64,000 nucleotides of DNA, from NCBI RefSeq assembly GCF_049445795.1, contig NZ_JBMSDT010000011.1, positions 186,001-250,000 of the forward strand, given 5' to 3'. Source of the stretch: Larkinella sp049445795. Its GTDB lineage: Bacteria > Bacteroidota > Bacteroidia > Cytophagales > Spirosomataceae. The notes under the pieces are model-generated. The model was not told where the DNA came from. It ran no database searches and saw only the letters and a program-made list of their open reading frames with translations. A program made the translations under genes and the position numbers. Below, one piece after another: positions 50,905 to 62,000 of this stretch. How positions within the stretch are numbered: the first letter of the stretch is position 1; each line of letters opens with the position of its first letter.

Positions 50905-51678
50905 ATGTTTAGCTTACACGATAAAGTTGCCATCATTACGGGTGGGGCCAGCGGGATTGGGCTGGCGATGTCGCAGACGTTTGCCCAGGCCGGTGCCATT
51001 GTTCATATTCTGGAACTGAATGCCGATCTGGCCCGGCGGGTGGCCGAAGAGATTAATGCCAACGGGGGCCGGGCACACGCCCATGCGATCGATGTCTCGA
51101 ACCAGGCGCAGGTGGTGGAAGTCATCGGAACGATTGCTGCGGGCGGGGCCATCCACATTCTGGTCAACAACGCCGGAATTTCGCACATTGGGACGGTGGA
51201 AACCACCACCGAAGCCGACTTCGACCGGGTGTTTACGGTCAACGTCAAAGGCGCGTACAACTGCCTGTTTGCTACCATTCCGCACCTGAAAGCCAACGGC
51301 GGGGGCGTGGTGTTGAATATGGCGTCGATCGCAGCGACCATCGGGATTCCGGACCGGTTTGCCTATTCGATGACCAAAGGCGCGGTGGTGTCGATGACGT
51401 TGTCGGTGGCGAAGGATTACCTCAAGCACAACATTCGCTGCAATTGCATCTCGCCCGCCCGGGTCCATACGCCGTTTGTCGACGGTTTTCTGGCGAAGAA
51501 TTACCCTGGCCAGGAAGCCGAGATGTTTGCCAAACTGGCCGCTACCCAGCCCATCGGCCGGATGGCCAAACCGGCGGAGGTCGCGGCCCTGGCGCTGTAC
51601 CTCTGTTCCGATGAAGCCGGTTTTATCACGGGTTGTGATTACCCGATCGACGGCGGTTTTGTGCGATTGAATAACTAA
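50905..51678 (+). CDS. Short-chain dehydrogenase/reductase
   Basis: The 257-residue protein has the Rossmann dinucleotide loop TGGASGIGLAMSQ, the NNAG motif, the catalytic Ser and the YxxxK-like YSMTK in NMASIAATIGIPDRFAYSMTK (Ser about 22 residues before Tyr) and the C-terminal SDEAGFITGCDYPIDGG. It is a classical SDR using NAD(P)H. The start is the ATG at 50905; a TTG at 50893 would place the start inside the repeat. Its position after the altronate dehydratase suggests sugar-acid metabolism, but the substrate is unknown. Confidence 0.92.
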   Translation: MFSLHDKVAIITGGASGIGLAMSQTFAQAGAIVHILELNADLARRVAEEINANGGRAHAHAIDVSNQAQVVEVIGTIAAGGAIHILVNNAGISHIGTVETTTEADFDRVFTVNVKGAYNCLFATIPHLKANGGGVVLNMASIAATIGIPDRFAYSMTKGAVVSMTLSVAKDYLKHNIRCNCISPARVHTPFVDGFLAKNYPGQEAEMFAKLAATQPIGRMAKPAEVAALALYLCSDEAGFITGCDYPIDGGFVRLNN

Positions 51679-52001
51679 AACCGGCCTAGAATTTTCCGGT
51701 AAGCCGGTGGCAACGGCGAAAAAAGGATTGTTAAACTTAAGCGGGAGTTTCGGAAGCCTACGGGCTGTTCCGGGACTCCCGTTGTCGTTTCTACGCACAA
51801 GGAAGGTTCTGAGTAATGTGACCAGCCAGCCAAAACGATGTCATATTGTTTCAAAGTGGCCTGAATGCGTAAACTTAAAATTTCTGAAATCGGAGACCTA
51901 TAAATAATGTTAATAATTTTTTCATATAGCTCGTTATATTTTAAAATAATTTATTAATGTTGTAATAAATTACTTGTACTTCAATCTCACTTACTGTTTC
52001 T
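51679..52001. other. Gap between the SDR and the first SusC gene
   Basis: The first part contains the hairpin listed at 51742-51781. The last 130 bp are very A/T-rich and must hold the SusC promoter. Weak -7 candidates are TATATTTT near 51936 and TAATGTTG near 51955; neither has a convincing -33 box. No gene is seen. Confidence 0.55.
51742..51781 (+). terminator. Candidate terminator after the SDR gene
   Basis: CGGGAGT and CGGAA pair with TTCCG and ACTCCCG (two mismatches in the stem), with an inner AGCC/GGCT stem. It is followed by TTGTCGTTTCT, a weak U-rich stretch. It lies 63 bp after the stop codon. Confidence 0.5.
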
Positions 52002-55000
52002 ATGGCAAAAAATTTACTCAGGCTTATTATCATCTTCCTGGTAATAAGTACCTCCGCAATCGCGCAGACGATTACGGGAAGGGTTACGGGCGGGAACGAC
52101 GGGCAACCCTTGCCGGGCGTTTCCATTGTGGTGAAAGGGACTACAGCCGGTTCGACGACCGATTCCGATGGAAAGTTTAGCGTAGCGGCCAGCAAAAATG
52201 GTACGCTGGTATTCTCGTTCATCGGTTACAAAACGCAGGAAGTTGCCATTGCCAACCGCTCGGTTGTCGACGTGGTCATGGCCGAAGACGAGAATATGCT
52301 CGGCGAAGTCGTGGTAACGGCTTTCGGGATTGCCAAAGAGCAACGGTCACTGGGTTATGCGACGGCGACCGTGAAAAACGAGGATCTGGTTAAAACCGCA
52401 ACGCCCAACTTTGCCACGGCGCTGTACGGAAAAGCTCCGGGTGTTAGCATTAATGCCACGCCGGGTGGGGCTACCAGTGGGGTTAGCATCAATATTCGGG
52501 GTTTTAGCTCCATTACCGGAAACACCCAGCCGCTGATTGTGATGGATGGAATTCCGATCCGGAACGGAGAAGCCCGGAATACGGATTACTGGGGGGATCA
52601 ACGCATTCGCGGGAACGGCATTCTGGATCTGAACCCGGCCGATATCGAAAATATATCTATTCTGAAAGGGGCTTCGGCGGCTGCGCTCTACGGTTCGGAA
52701 GCCGTCAACGGGGTTTTGCTGGTAACCACCAAATCCGGAAAAGGCCGCAAAGGCGTTAGCGTCGATTTCAATGCCAGCTATAGCGTGGATAAAATTGCCT
52801 ACCTGCCTCGCTATCAAAATGTTCGTGGGCCGGGCTATATGCTGAACTACGCCAACGGCGGGCAGGATGCCAACGGCTTTATCTATTACGATACCGACGG
52901 CGATGGCCGAGGGGATACGCGCGGGCTGCTGAATGCCAGTGTTAACTTTGGACCGAAGTTCGACGGGCAACCAGTGATGTCTTTTGATGGTAAAATTCGT
53001 CCGTATTCACCGTCCGGCAACAGCTACGCCGATCTGTTCGAGAACGCCAACAGTTCCAACATCAACCTGTCGGTTTCCAAAGCGATGGACAATGGCAGCC
53101 TGCGGTTTTCGTATACCCGCCAGGATAATGGGATGATCAGCTATAATTCAAAAAATAGCAAGAACATCATGAACCTGAGTACCAGCTTCAACGTCAATAA
53201 GAAGCTACAAACTGATCTGACGATCAGTTACATCAATCAGTACACGCACAACCGTCCCTTTAAGGTCGATCGCATGATCAACAACTTCACGGGGATGATG
53301 AACCGGTTTGAAGCCGCCGACTGGTATTTCAACACGTACCAGACTAGTCTCGGTTATAAATTTGTGACGGGAACCAATCCGAGCCTGACACCCAACGAGA
53401 ACATTATCCGAAATGGTTTCAAGTCGGATATTGCCGATTATGTCTGGAGTACGCGGAAGAACACCTACGACGAGTACAGTAACCGGATTATTGCCAGTGC
53501 AACGCAAACGTGGGACATCATTGACGGGCTGAAACTGCGCGGTCGGATTGGAACCGACTTTACCTCGGAACGCATTGAAGATAAACAGAGGAGTTCAATC
53601 CCTCTGGCGTTTGGCTACTCCGGGTACTTTTCGATGAACAACAACCTGTACAGCAACGTCTACGGCGAAGCGATTCTGACCTATACCAAAAAGCTGAATG
53701 ACGATCTGGCGGTTACAGCGACAGGCGGGTACAATGCGAACAAGATGCTCAATACCTTCGTAAGCCGTTCAACCAACGGGGGGCTGAGCACCGAAAACTT
53801 CTTCGATATTTCGGCCTCGGTTAACACCGCCGGTGGAAGCAACTCCCGCGAACGGTGGATTCGGGATGCCTTCTTTGGAACATTGAATTTCGATTATAAA
53901 AACTTCCTGTTCGTCGAAGGAACGATCCGTCGGGACCGCACTTCGACGCTGGTGACGGGTAACAATGCTTTTGTGTATCCCTCCGTCAACTCGGGTTTTG
54001 TCTTTTCGGATCTGTTCCGACTGCCTACGTTCATCAGCTACGGAAAGCTGCGGGCCTCCTGGGGGATTGTGGGAAATTATCCGCCCATCTACAGCGCCAA
54101 CAATGCCTACAATCAGGGTAACCTGAGCATCCAGCAAACCGGTGGTAGCTCGGTCCTGTACACCAACATCAGCAGCAGTTACGGCAACGACAAAATCCGT
54201 CCGGAACAGAAACGCGAATTTGAGTTCGGTCTGGAAGGCAAGTTTTTCGGCAATCGCTTAGGGTTCGATCTGTCGTATTACAACGCTCAGATCGTCGACC
54301 AGATTTTGCCGCTGACGATTGCCGCCAGTTCGGGAGCCCGGTCGGTGTTAGCCAACATCGGTACGCTGCGCAACCAGGGGGTTGAACTAGCCCTGAATGC
54401 CACGCCGATTGCCAGCAAAAACGCTGATGACCTGAACTGGAACATGACGCTGAACCTGGCCAAAAACAGCAACAAAGTAGAAAAGCTGGCCAACAACTCG
54501 ACCGAACTGCTCCATGCTGATTATGACGGAAATGCGGCTCAACTGCGCTCGGTAATCGGACGGCCGATGGGGGATATCTACGTCCACGGTATTCTGACCA
54601 ACGCGCAGGGCCAGAAGATTGTCGGTCCGAATGGGATTTATCAACTGGATGGAGCCAACTGGATTCGGGCTGGCAACGCAATGCCGAAATTAATCGGTGG
54701 GTTCATCAACAGCCTAAGTTACAAAGGCTTTATGCTGGACTTGGTGGCTGATTTCCGGATTGGTGGTCACATCATGCCGACGGGGATCAACTGGATGACC
54801 TCACGGGGTCTGACCGAGGAAAGCCTGACTGCGATGGACAAAGAGCACGGTGGTCTGAGCTACTACGTGGATGCCAATGGCAAAGGGGGCCAGACGACGG
54901 CGGCTGCCGGTCCCAATGGGGAGGTAGTTTACAACGACGGGATGCTGATGGAAGGGGTACTGGCGAATGGCGAACCGAACACGAACGTTATCCCGCAGGC

Positions 55001-55325
55001 GCGGTATTACAACCAAACCTACAACTGGGGTGGTCCGCAATATAGTAATTCCCGGTATGAGCTGTATGTAAAAGAAAACACCTACATCAAAATGCGGGAA
55101 ATCTCCCTGGGGTACCGCATTCCGGCCAGTATTACCCGCCGGATTGGTACGCAGAACCTGACGGTGTCGGTGTTTGGCCGGAACCTGTTCTTCTTCTACC
55201 GGACCATTAAAGATCTGGACGCCGAACAGACCAACTCGAGTACACGCTGGTACGAAAACGTCAACAATGCCGGAAACAACCCTTCTTTCCGGACAATGGG
55301 GGTTATGCTGCGTGCCGGTTTCTAA
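52002..55325 (+). CDS. SusC/RagA family TonB-linked outer membrane protein, pair 1
   Basis: The 1107-residue protein has a signal peptide (ending AIAQ) and a carboxypeptidase-like regulatory beta-sandwich (about residues 22-105, ITGRVTGGNDGQPLPGVSI). A plug follows with the TAFGIAKEQRSLGYA region and SINIRGFSSITGNTQPLIVM, then LKGASAAALYGSEAVNGV; the C-terminal barrel ends MGVMLRAGF. Together with the SusD partner it imports a bulky nutrient (glycan or peptide) across the outer membrane using TonB energy. The substrate is not indicated; no glycoside hydrolase is adjacent. SusD starts 20 bp after the stop. Confidence 0.96.
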   Translation: MAKNLLRLIIIFLVISTSAIAQTITGRVTGGNDGQPLPGVSIVVKGTTAGSTTDSDGKFSVAASKNGTLVFSFIGYKTQEVAIANRSVVDVVMAEDENMLGEVVVTAFGIAKEQRSLGYATATVKNEDLVKTATPNFATALYGKAPGVSINATPGGATSGVSINIRGFSSITGNTQPLIVMDGIPIRNGEARNTDYWGDQRIRGNGILDLNPADIENISILKGASAAALYGSEAVNGVLLVTTKSGKGRKGVSVDFNASYSVDKIAYLPRYQNVRGPGYMLNYANGGQDANGFIYYDTDGDGRGDTRGLLNASVNFGPKFDGQPVMSFDGKIRPYSPSGNSYADLFENANSSNINLSVSKAMDNGSLRFSYTRQDNGMISYNSKNSKNIMNLSTSFNVNKKLQTDLTISYINQYTHNRPFKVDRMINNFTGMMNRFEAADWYFNTYQTSLGYKFVTGTNPSLTPNENIIRNGFKSDIADYVWSTRKNTYDEYSNRIIASATQTWDIIDGLKLRGRIGTDFTSERIEDKQRSSIPLAFGYSGYFSMNNNLYSNVYGEAILTYTKKLNDDLAVTATGGYNANKMLNTFVSRSTNGGLSTENFFDISASVNTAGGSNSRERWIRDAFFGTLNFDYKNFLFVEGTIRRDRTSTLVTGNNAFVYPSVNSGFVFSDLFRLPTFISYGKLRASWGIVGNYPPIYSANNAYNQGNLSIQQTGGSSVLYTNISSSYGNDKIRPEQKREFEFGLEGKFFGNRLGFDLSYYNAQIVDQILPLTIAASSGARSVLANIGTLRNQGVELALNATPIASKNADDLNWNMTLNLAKNSNKVEKLANNSTELLHADYDGNAAQLRSVIGRPMGDIYVHGILTNAQGQKIVGPNGIYQLDGANWIRAGNAMPKLIGGFINSLSYKGFMLDLVADFRIGGHIMPTGINWMTSRGLTEESLTAMDKEHGGLSYYVDANGKGGQTTAAAGPNGEVVYNDGMLMEGVLANGEPNTNVIPQARYYNQTYNWGGPQYSNSRYELYVKENTYIKMREISLGYRIPASITRRIGTQNLTVSVFGRNLFFFYRTIKDLDAEQTNSSTRWYENVNNAGNNPSFRTMGVMLRAGF

Positions 55326-55344
55326 TTTTAAGCTGATTCGAAAA

Positions 55345-56943
55345 ATGAAAAAAATATCAACTTTAGTGTTAGCGGGTCTGTTGCTGGCCACGGTTTCCTG
55401 TAAAGAATCCGAGTTTGCCGAATCGTACCCCAATCCCTCAAAAATTGCCGAAAGCACGGTTGAGAAGCAGTTTACGGGTGTTTTGTATTCCAACCGGGAG
55501 TATGTTCTGCCGGGCTATCGCCACTACTTTGTGACGTTGCGTACATCGCTCAACCCGTATACGCAGGCGATTGGTGTGCTCAGTGCAGCGGGCCGGTATG
55601 TACCCGGTTCATCAGGGGTGGAAGATGTCTGGTACAGCTATTATGACATGCTGGCGCAGTACCGGGAGTTGCAGAAGGTATATGCATCCAAACCGGCGGA
55701 ACAGCAGGCTGCTCTGAAAGTGTTCATGCTGGCGGCTGCGGTCTATGTCTACGACCATACGCAGCGGCTGGTGGATGTACACGGGGCTATTCCGTTTACG
55801 GAAGCCGGGATGCTGAGTTCCAACGGGGGCGATTATGCGGCCTCAACGGCGAAGTTCGATACGCCGGAGTCGCTGTACACCTTTATGCTAGACGATCTGA
55901 AGAAGATTGCCACCGAACTAAACGGCATTACGCTGAACGCCGGGTATCAGAAGTCGTTCCAGACGCAAGACTTCCTGAACAAAGGCGATCTGACGGCCTG
56001 GAAACGGTATGCCAACTCGCTGCGGCTCCGGATGCTGAACCGCCTTTCGGACGTAGAAAGCTTCAAATCGCGGGTGAACACCGAAATGGCCGAGATTCTG
56101 GGCAACGCGGCTACCTATCCGATTGTGGAAACCAACGCTCAAAACATCCAGGTCAATGTATTTGACATCAATACCGACATCAACTCAAAAGGATTCCGCG
56201 ACGGGTTGGCGTCGGATGGCTGGTATGGCAACACGGCCGGAAAAGCGATGATCGACCACATGAACGCCAATAAAGACCCGCGTCTGCCGATTCTGTTTGA
56301 GCCGGGCGCCAATGCCGCCGGGAAGTTCATCGGCATCGATCCGATGGCAACGGAAGCGGTCCAAACAGCCCAGTATAACGGTGGCCAGGTGGCTATTTAC
56401 AATCGGTATACGCTGAGTCATAACCAGTTTTTCCCGGGTGTCGTGATCAATGCTCCGCAGATGAACCTGATCAAAGCGGAATATTACCTGCGGACAGGCA
56501 ACGATGCGCTGGCAAAAACCGCCTACGAAACCGCCATCACGCAGTCGGTGGATTTTTACAACAAGATTCTGTCGATCACCAACGCAACGGGAATCACGAC
56601 CTCAACGCTCCCGGCGCAGGCGACTCCGGCTGCCGTGGCCGCCTACATCGCGGGCGATGGAGTAAACTGGAGCAAGGCAACCACCAATGCCCAGAAGCTG
56701 AGCCTGATTGCTACCCAGAAATGGCTGCACTACAACGTGGTTCAGCCGTACGAAAACTGGGCCGACCTGCGTCGACTGGACATGCCGGTGCTGAGCTTCC
56801 AGGCCGACAACGCCAACGCGCAGACGCTGCCGCCGACCCGTTGGACCATTCCGGGTAATGAAATTACCTACAACGCAGCCAATTACGCGGCTGTCAAAGC
56901 CAACGACAACCTGAAAACCAAAATTTTCTGGGATGTGAAGTAA
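55345..56943 (+). CDS. SusD-like lipoprotein (SusD-like_2 type), pair 1
   Basis: The 532-residue protein from the ATG at 55345 has a lipoprotein signal peptide (lipobox TVSC near residue 19) and belongs to the SusD-like_2 group of surface nutrient-binding lipoproteins. Supporting features are the helical TPR-like parts AYVYDHTQRLVDVHGAIPF and LKAEYYLRTGNDALAKTAYE and the C-terminal stretch WADLRRLDMPVL. It should form a lid on the SusC above. It is the second gene of the pair and ends 40 bp before a strong terminator. Confidence 0.95.
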   Translation: MKKISTLVLAGLLLATVSCKESEFAESYPNPSKIAESTVEKQFTGVLYSNREYVLPGYRHYFVTLRTSLNPYTQAIGVLSAAGRYVPGSSGVEDVWYSYYDMLAQYRELQKVYASKPAEQQAALKVFMLAAAVYVYDHTQRLVDVHGAIPFTEAGMLSSNGGDYAASTAKFDTPESLYTFMLDDLKKIATELNGITLNAGYQKSFQTQDFLNKGDLTAWKRYANSLRLRMLNRLSDVESFKSRVNTEMAEILGNAATYPIVETNAQNIQVNVFDINTDINSKGFRDGLASDGWYGNTAGKAMIDHMNANKDPRLPILFEPGANAAGKFIGIDPMATEAVQTAQYNGGQVAIYNRYTLSHNQFFPGVVINAPQMNLIKAEYYLRTGNDALAKTAYETAITQSVDFYNKILSITNATGITTSTLPAQATPAAVAAYIAGDGVNWSKATTNAQKLSLIATQKWLHYNVVQPYENWADLRRLDMPVLSFQADNANAQTLPPTRWTIPGNEITYNAANYAAVKANDNLKTKIFWDVK

Positions 56944-56978
56944 ATGCTGAGAATCAGTTAGTTCATAAATTTGGATAG

Positions 56979-57021
56979 AATCAAAAAGAGGCAAACCGGT
57001 TGGTCTGCCTCTTTTTTGATT
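56979..57021. terminator. Strong bidirectional terminator between SusD 1 and the FG-GAP gene
   Basis: AAAAAGAGGCA (56983-56993) pairs with TGCCTCTTTTT (57006-57016), and the stem continues outward with AATC/GATT (one bulge). The T-run and A-run give termination on both strands between two convergent genes. Confidence 0.92.
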
Positions 57022-57032
57022 GTTGGATCATT

Positions 57033-58592
57033 CTATTTCTTTTTGTTTTCCAGCATGAGCAATTGCGGGAACGACGTAACGCCTTTGAAAAGTAACTGGG
57101 TCATTTCGCCGAAGGTGTGAAAATAGGAGCCCAGCACAATATCCACGTCGCCGTCGTGGTCGAAGTCGGCGGCTTCCAGCGTGAGCCATTTGCCGTGCGC
57201 GCCCTCGGGTGTGGAATGCGGTTTAAACGTCAGTCGCCCTTCGTTGGTCAGGTAGACAAAACTTTGCTCAGGCTGGGGCAATTCGGTATAGAAAGCCGTA
57301 GCGGCAATGTCCAGATCGCCGTCCTGATCGAAATCGCGCGCGATGGCTTTGCTGGCCCCGTATAACGGATAAAACCAGGCTTCCCGGAAATTATCCTTCC
57401 CGTCGTTCAAGTAAATCCGAACGCCGTGGTAGTTCTTCCGAATGGCCGAATAATCCCAGTTGTCGCCATTCGTCAGCAAAATATCCCGAAAACCGTCTTT
57501 ATTGAAATCTGCCAGTTCGAAATAACTGGACCCAAAAACCGGCGAAAACTGCAACACGGTTTTTTCCCGGAACCGCCCGTTGCCCTGGTTGTAATAAATG
57601 CTAACTTCTTCCCGCGCCTGGGCCATCAGGACCATGATGTCCGGTTTTTTGTCGCGGTTAAAATCCGCAATTTCTACCCGTCGGGCACCGGGTACGGCTT
57701 TTAAAATTTGCTCTTTGGTAGGTTGAAAACCGTCGTACCAGATCAGCTTGCCCGCGTTGTTGCCAAAACCGCAGACGACCACATCGTCCCGCCCATCGGC
57801 ATTCAGGTCGCCCGTAGCAAACTGTACCGGTCGCGGAAGCTCGCGGATGTTAACGGGAACAGAACCGGGTTTGGCCGATTTTTCCAATGTCATGAGTCGG
57901 CCCAACTTCTGGTCGGAAGGGCTGAAAATACCGATGGTTAGCAACCGGGGGGCGGCATTTTTCGGGAAGTCAATGTCCGTCGCCGGGGTGTCGATCCACC
58001 AGGTATTCGTCAGGTGAAACCGGGCGTCGAGCACGTACAGGGCATGCTGGGCATCGCCGACGTAAAGCTGATTGGTGTTGGGGTCAAACTTGAGCAGCGT
58101 CGTTTGCGGCACCTGCTTATCGCCGACCGACAATTCACGAACGGCAAACAACGGGAGCTGATTCGTAACGGGCGGAACCGGTTTTTGCGGCAGCGGTTCA
58201 ACCGGAGCGTTCGCTTCATAATACCGCACAATCCGGTTCCAGTCGGCGCGGGAAAGCTGGGGTGTTTCGGGATAGACGTTCAGGGCGCTGATGGCCCGGG
58301 CTTCGTCGGCCGGCAGCGGTGGCAGGGTGTCGTGTTCGGGGAGCCTGATGCCCATGCGCCGGGCCATCACCGGCAGCACGCCCGTCACCCAGGTCTTTTT
58401 ATCGAGGAGCGCCGGTTCCGGAAAGCGGTGGCAACTGCTGCAATGCTGCCGGGCGAGTTGCTGGTCAATTACTGCCGAATCGGATGCAGAGAACGGTTCG
58501 TCCTTCTGTCTGAATAAACTGGGAGTAGCATCCCACAACGAAAGTATTCCAACTGAAAGAAAAATACTCAGTGCAAGCTTGACAAAAGGCAT
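57033..58592 (-). CDS. FG-GAP/VCBS repeat protein with a c-type heme site
   Basis: The 519-residue protein has an N-terminal export signal and then QHCSSCHRFPEP (about residues 50-61), a CxxCH heme-attachment motif with a Met (VMARRMGI) about 25 residues later that could be the axial ligand. The rest is a beta-propeller with Ca2+-binding FG-GAP/EF-hand-like loops DLNADGRDD, DFNRDKKPD, DFNKDGFRD, DFDQDGDLD and DFDHDGDVD. It should be periplasmic or surface exposed. Electron transfer coupled to ligand binding is one idea; the true function is unknown. It is convergent with SusD 1. Confidence 0.9.
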   Translation of the reverse strand: MPFVKLALSIFLSVGILSLWDATPSLFRQKDEPFSASDSAVIDQQLARQHCSSCHRFPEPALLDKKTWVTGVLPVMARRMGIRLPEHDTLPPLPADEARAISALNVYPETPQLSRADWNRIVRYYEANAPVEPLPQKPVPPVTNQLPLFAVRELSVGDKQVPQTTLLKFDPNTNQLYVGDAQHALYVLDARFHLTNTWWIDTPATDIDFPKNAAPRLLTIGIFSPSDQKLGRLMTLEKSAKPGSVPVNIRELPRPVQFATGDLNADGRDDVVVCGFGNNAGKLIWYDGFQPTKEQILKAVPGARRVEIADFNRDKKPDIMVLMAQAREEVSIYYNQGNGRFREKTVLQFSPVFGSSYFELADFNKDGFRDILLTNGDNWDYSAIRKNYHGVRIYLNDGKDNFREAWFYPLYGASKAIARDFDQDGDLDIAATAFYTELPQPEQSFVYLTNEGRLTFKPHSTPEGAHGKWLTLEAADFDHDGDVDIVLGSYFHTFGEMTQLLFKGVTSFPQLLMLENKKK

Positions 58593-59021
58593 TCAGAAAG
58601 AAGACAGCGGTGAAACAAAAAGCAAAAAGATTGGGTTCGGCAAAGCGGTTTCCCAAAATAAGTAAAAGTGAATGGGTAATGAGCAGCTTTCTTGTTCGGG
58701 TAACTTCTTTTCAAGAGATAATTGATCTGTGCTCAAAATCCAAAATAAGCCTCGGTTGATTCTTAACGAATTAAATAGTCACAATACTATAGTGATTTTG
58801 TATAATTTAACCATAAATTTAAATAATCGTATCCTTATTGTTAAATTTTTTAAAAAAGGAATATATTTGTCCCTAAATCTAATTTAACGAAATATTCTTA
58901 TTGTTTTCTGGGGAATTAAAGAACAATAATGGGCTTATTATAAAGAGTTGAAAGGGCCTTTTTGTGATTTTGAACGAAAGCAGTAAAAAACCGTAAAATT
59001 CATAACCAACCTAAAAATCCA
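58593..59021. other. A/T-rich divergent promoter region ahead of SusC 2
   Basis: No gene is seen in this 429-bp gap. It is much more A/T-rich than the genes and drives SusC 2 on the right and the FG-GAP gene on the left. One good promoter is listed at 58838-58869, about 150 bp before the SusC start, leaving a long leader. Confidence 0.6.
58838..58869 (+). promoter_or_regulatory. Promoter of SusC/SusD pair 2
   Basis: TTG at 58838-58840 and TATATTTG at 58862-58869 match the Bacteroidota -33/-7 boxes (TTTG...TAnnTTTG) with a 21-bp spacer. The leader to the SusC ATG would be about 145 nt, long enough for post-transcriptional control, but no element is recognised in it. Confidence 0.6.
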
Positions 59022-62000
59022 ATGAAAGAATGTAAAACGAGATTTACCCTCTTTTTTGCCTTACTACTGTTGTGTACCAGCGTAGTCTGGGCGCAACAAG
59101 TGAATGTACAGGGAAAAGTGACGGACGCAAACCAGGGCGCCATTCCGGGGGCCAACGTTCTGGTGAAAGGCACAAACCGGGGAACGATAACGGACTCGGA
59201 AGGGCGGTATTCGATCAGCGTCAGCAAAGGCAGTGTACTGGTAATCCAGTCGCTGGGGTTTGTGGCCCAGAATATTACCGTAGGCGATCAGACGACGATT
59301 GACGTCGCACTGGTCGAAGATGACAAAACGCTCGATGAGGTAGTTGTAACGGCCCTGGGAATTGCCAAGGACAAAAAGGCCCTGGGCTATGCCGTCACCG
59401 AAGTGAAAGGATCGGATTTCACCCAGGCCCGCGAAATCAACCTGGGGAATGCCCTCTCGGGGAAAGTTGCCGGGGTTAACGCAACGGCCACGGCCACCGG
59501 CCCGGGCGGTTCGAGCCGGGTCATTATCCGGGGAAATGGCTCGCTGAGTGGGAACAACCAGCCGCTGTACGTCGTCAACGGCGTACCCATCGACAACACC
59601 AACGTCAACTCGGCGGGGATGTGGGGTGGTACCGACAGCGGGGATGGCCTGAATAGTATCAACCCGGATGATATCGAAACCATTTCGGTTTTGAAAGGGG
59701 GAACGGCGGCTGCGCTCTACGGTTCGCGGGCCTCGAACGGGGTCATCCTCATTACGACAAAAACCGGGAAAGGCCAGAAAGGCATCGGCGTGGAATACAA
59801 CGGAACCTACACGATGGACCGCCCACTCAACCTGACCGACTGGCAGTATGAGTACGGACAAGGCATTCGGCAGGCCAAACCGACCACCCAGCAGGAAGCC
59901 ATCAACACGGGAGCCCAGTCGTGGGGTGCACGAATTGATGGAGCGCCTTACATTCAGTTTGATGGCGTGAGCCGGCCTTATTCAGCCCAGAAAGATAATA
60001 TCAAGAATTTTTACAATGCCGGTAGCACCTTCACGAACACCGTTGCGGTGGCCGGAGGGAACGACGCAGCCAGCTTCCGCTTCTCGGCTTCGAACCTCGA
60101 CTCCAAAAGCAGCGTTCCGAATTCGGGCTTTAACCGGAAATCGTTTAACCTGAGCGCCAACGCCAATCTATCGAAAAAAGTGGTTTTCGAAGGCGTCGCC
60201 CAGTACAACGTAGAAACCGGAACCAACCGGACGTTCCTGTCGGATACGCCGAAAAACCCGAACTTCGGGGTGCATATGATTGCCAATACGGTCGACATCC
60301 GGTCGCTCGATCCGGGTTACGACAGCCGGGGCTACGAAGCGCTCTGGAACAGCAACGTTTATGCGCAAAACCCGTACTTCGTCATCAATAAGGTGAAAAA
60401 TGAAGACATCCGGAACCGTTTCCTGGGTTCGTTCAGCCTGCGGTACAACATCACTGACTTCCTCTATATCCGGGGCCGCGTTGGTACGGACAACAACATG
60501 ATGAAGTACGTAGCCATCGAACCGACCGGTCTGGCCTATGCCACCCAGGGAGCCATGAACCGTCGGCAGGTCCAGATTCAGGAAACCAATGCGGAAGTCT
60601 TGGTGGGCTTCAATAAAGAGTATGGCGCTTTCTCGGTGAATGCCCTGGCGGGTGGAAACCGGATGCGTCGTTCAACGGAAGAAATGAGCTTCAACGGGAG
60701 CCAGTTCAACGTGCCGTTCAACTACTTCCTCGATAACACGATCAACAAAACACCGGGTTACGGGTACAGCGGTTTTGGCATCAACTCCTTGTTCGCATCG
60801 GCCGACCTGGGCTACCAGAATGTGCTGTTCCTGACGTTGACGGGTCGCCAGGACTGGTTCTCGACGCTGGCCAAAGAAAACAATAGCCTGTTCTATCCGT
60901 CGGCCGGGTTAAGCTTTGTCTTTTCGGACGTATTGCCGAACAAGGGCAACTGGCTGAATTACGGAAAAATCCGGGCCTCACTGGCGCAGGTGGGGGGTGG
61001 TTATCCCAACCCGTACGCCCTGAACCTGACGTACGCGCTGGAAGGCAATTCCTACATTGGTGGTGTTCCGTTGATGCGGATCAATGGCGGAACGATTCCG
61101 AATGCCCTGCTGCAACCGAACACGTCAACGACTACCGAGTTTGGGGTAGAAGCCAAACTGTTTAATAACAAACTGGGCGTCGACCTGACGTATTATAACC
61201 GGGTTACCAAAAACGACCCCGTAACGGCTTCAACGTCATCGGCTTCCGGCTATGGCAACGTCTTGCTGAACGTTGGGGAAGTCGTCAACAAAGGGGTGGA
61301 AGTGTTGCTGACGGGTACGCCGTTCAAAGCCGCCAGCGGTTTTACCTGGAACGTGGCTTACAACATGGCCTACAACGACAACAAAGTGGTGAAAATCGCC
61401 GACGGCCTGACCCGGCTCGAACTGGATCAGTCCCGGACGCAAAGTGCTTATGTCTATCACTTTGAAGGACAACCGTACGGGATGCTGGCGGGCTACAAAG
61501 CCATGACGGACGCCAACGGCAACATCGTTTACAACACGGCAACCGGTATTCCGATGCGCAGTGAGTTCATGGCGCTGGGCCGTGGGGTGCCACCCCTGAC
61601 AATGGGGTTGACCAATACGTTCTCCTACCGGAATTTCTCGATGAGCTTCCTGGTGGATGCGAAATTCGGCGCCAAACTCTACAGCGCAACAAACTACTTT
61701 GCTTATTCCCGGGGTCTGCATCAGGAAACGCTGGTGGGCCGCGAAGGTGGTTTGACCGTGACGGGTGTTTCGCCGACGGGTGATGCCTTTACGCGGACGT
61801 TTGCCGGTCGGGATGTTCAGGATTACTACAGCGGTCTGACATCGATCACCGACCAGTTTATCTACAGTTCGGACTTCGCCAAACTTCGTCAGTTGACCTT
61901 TGGCTACACGTTGCCCAAGTCGTTCCTGGAAAAAACGCCGATTCAGTCGGTCAGCCTGTCGTTTGTGGCCCGGAACCTGTTGCTGCTCTACAGCAAAGTG

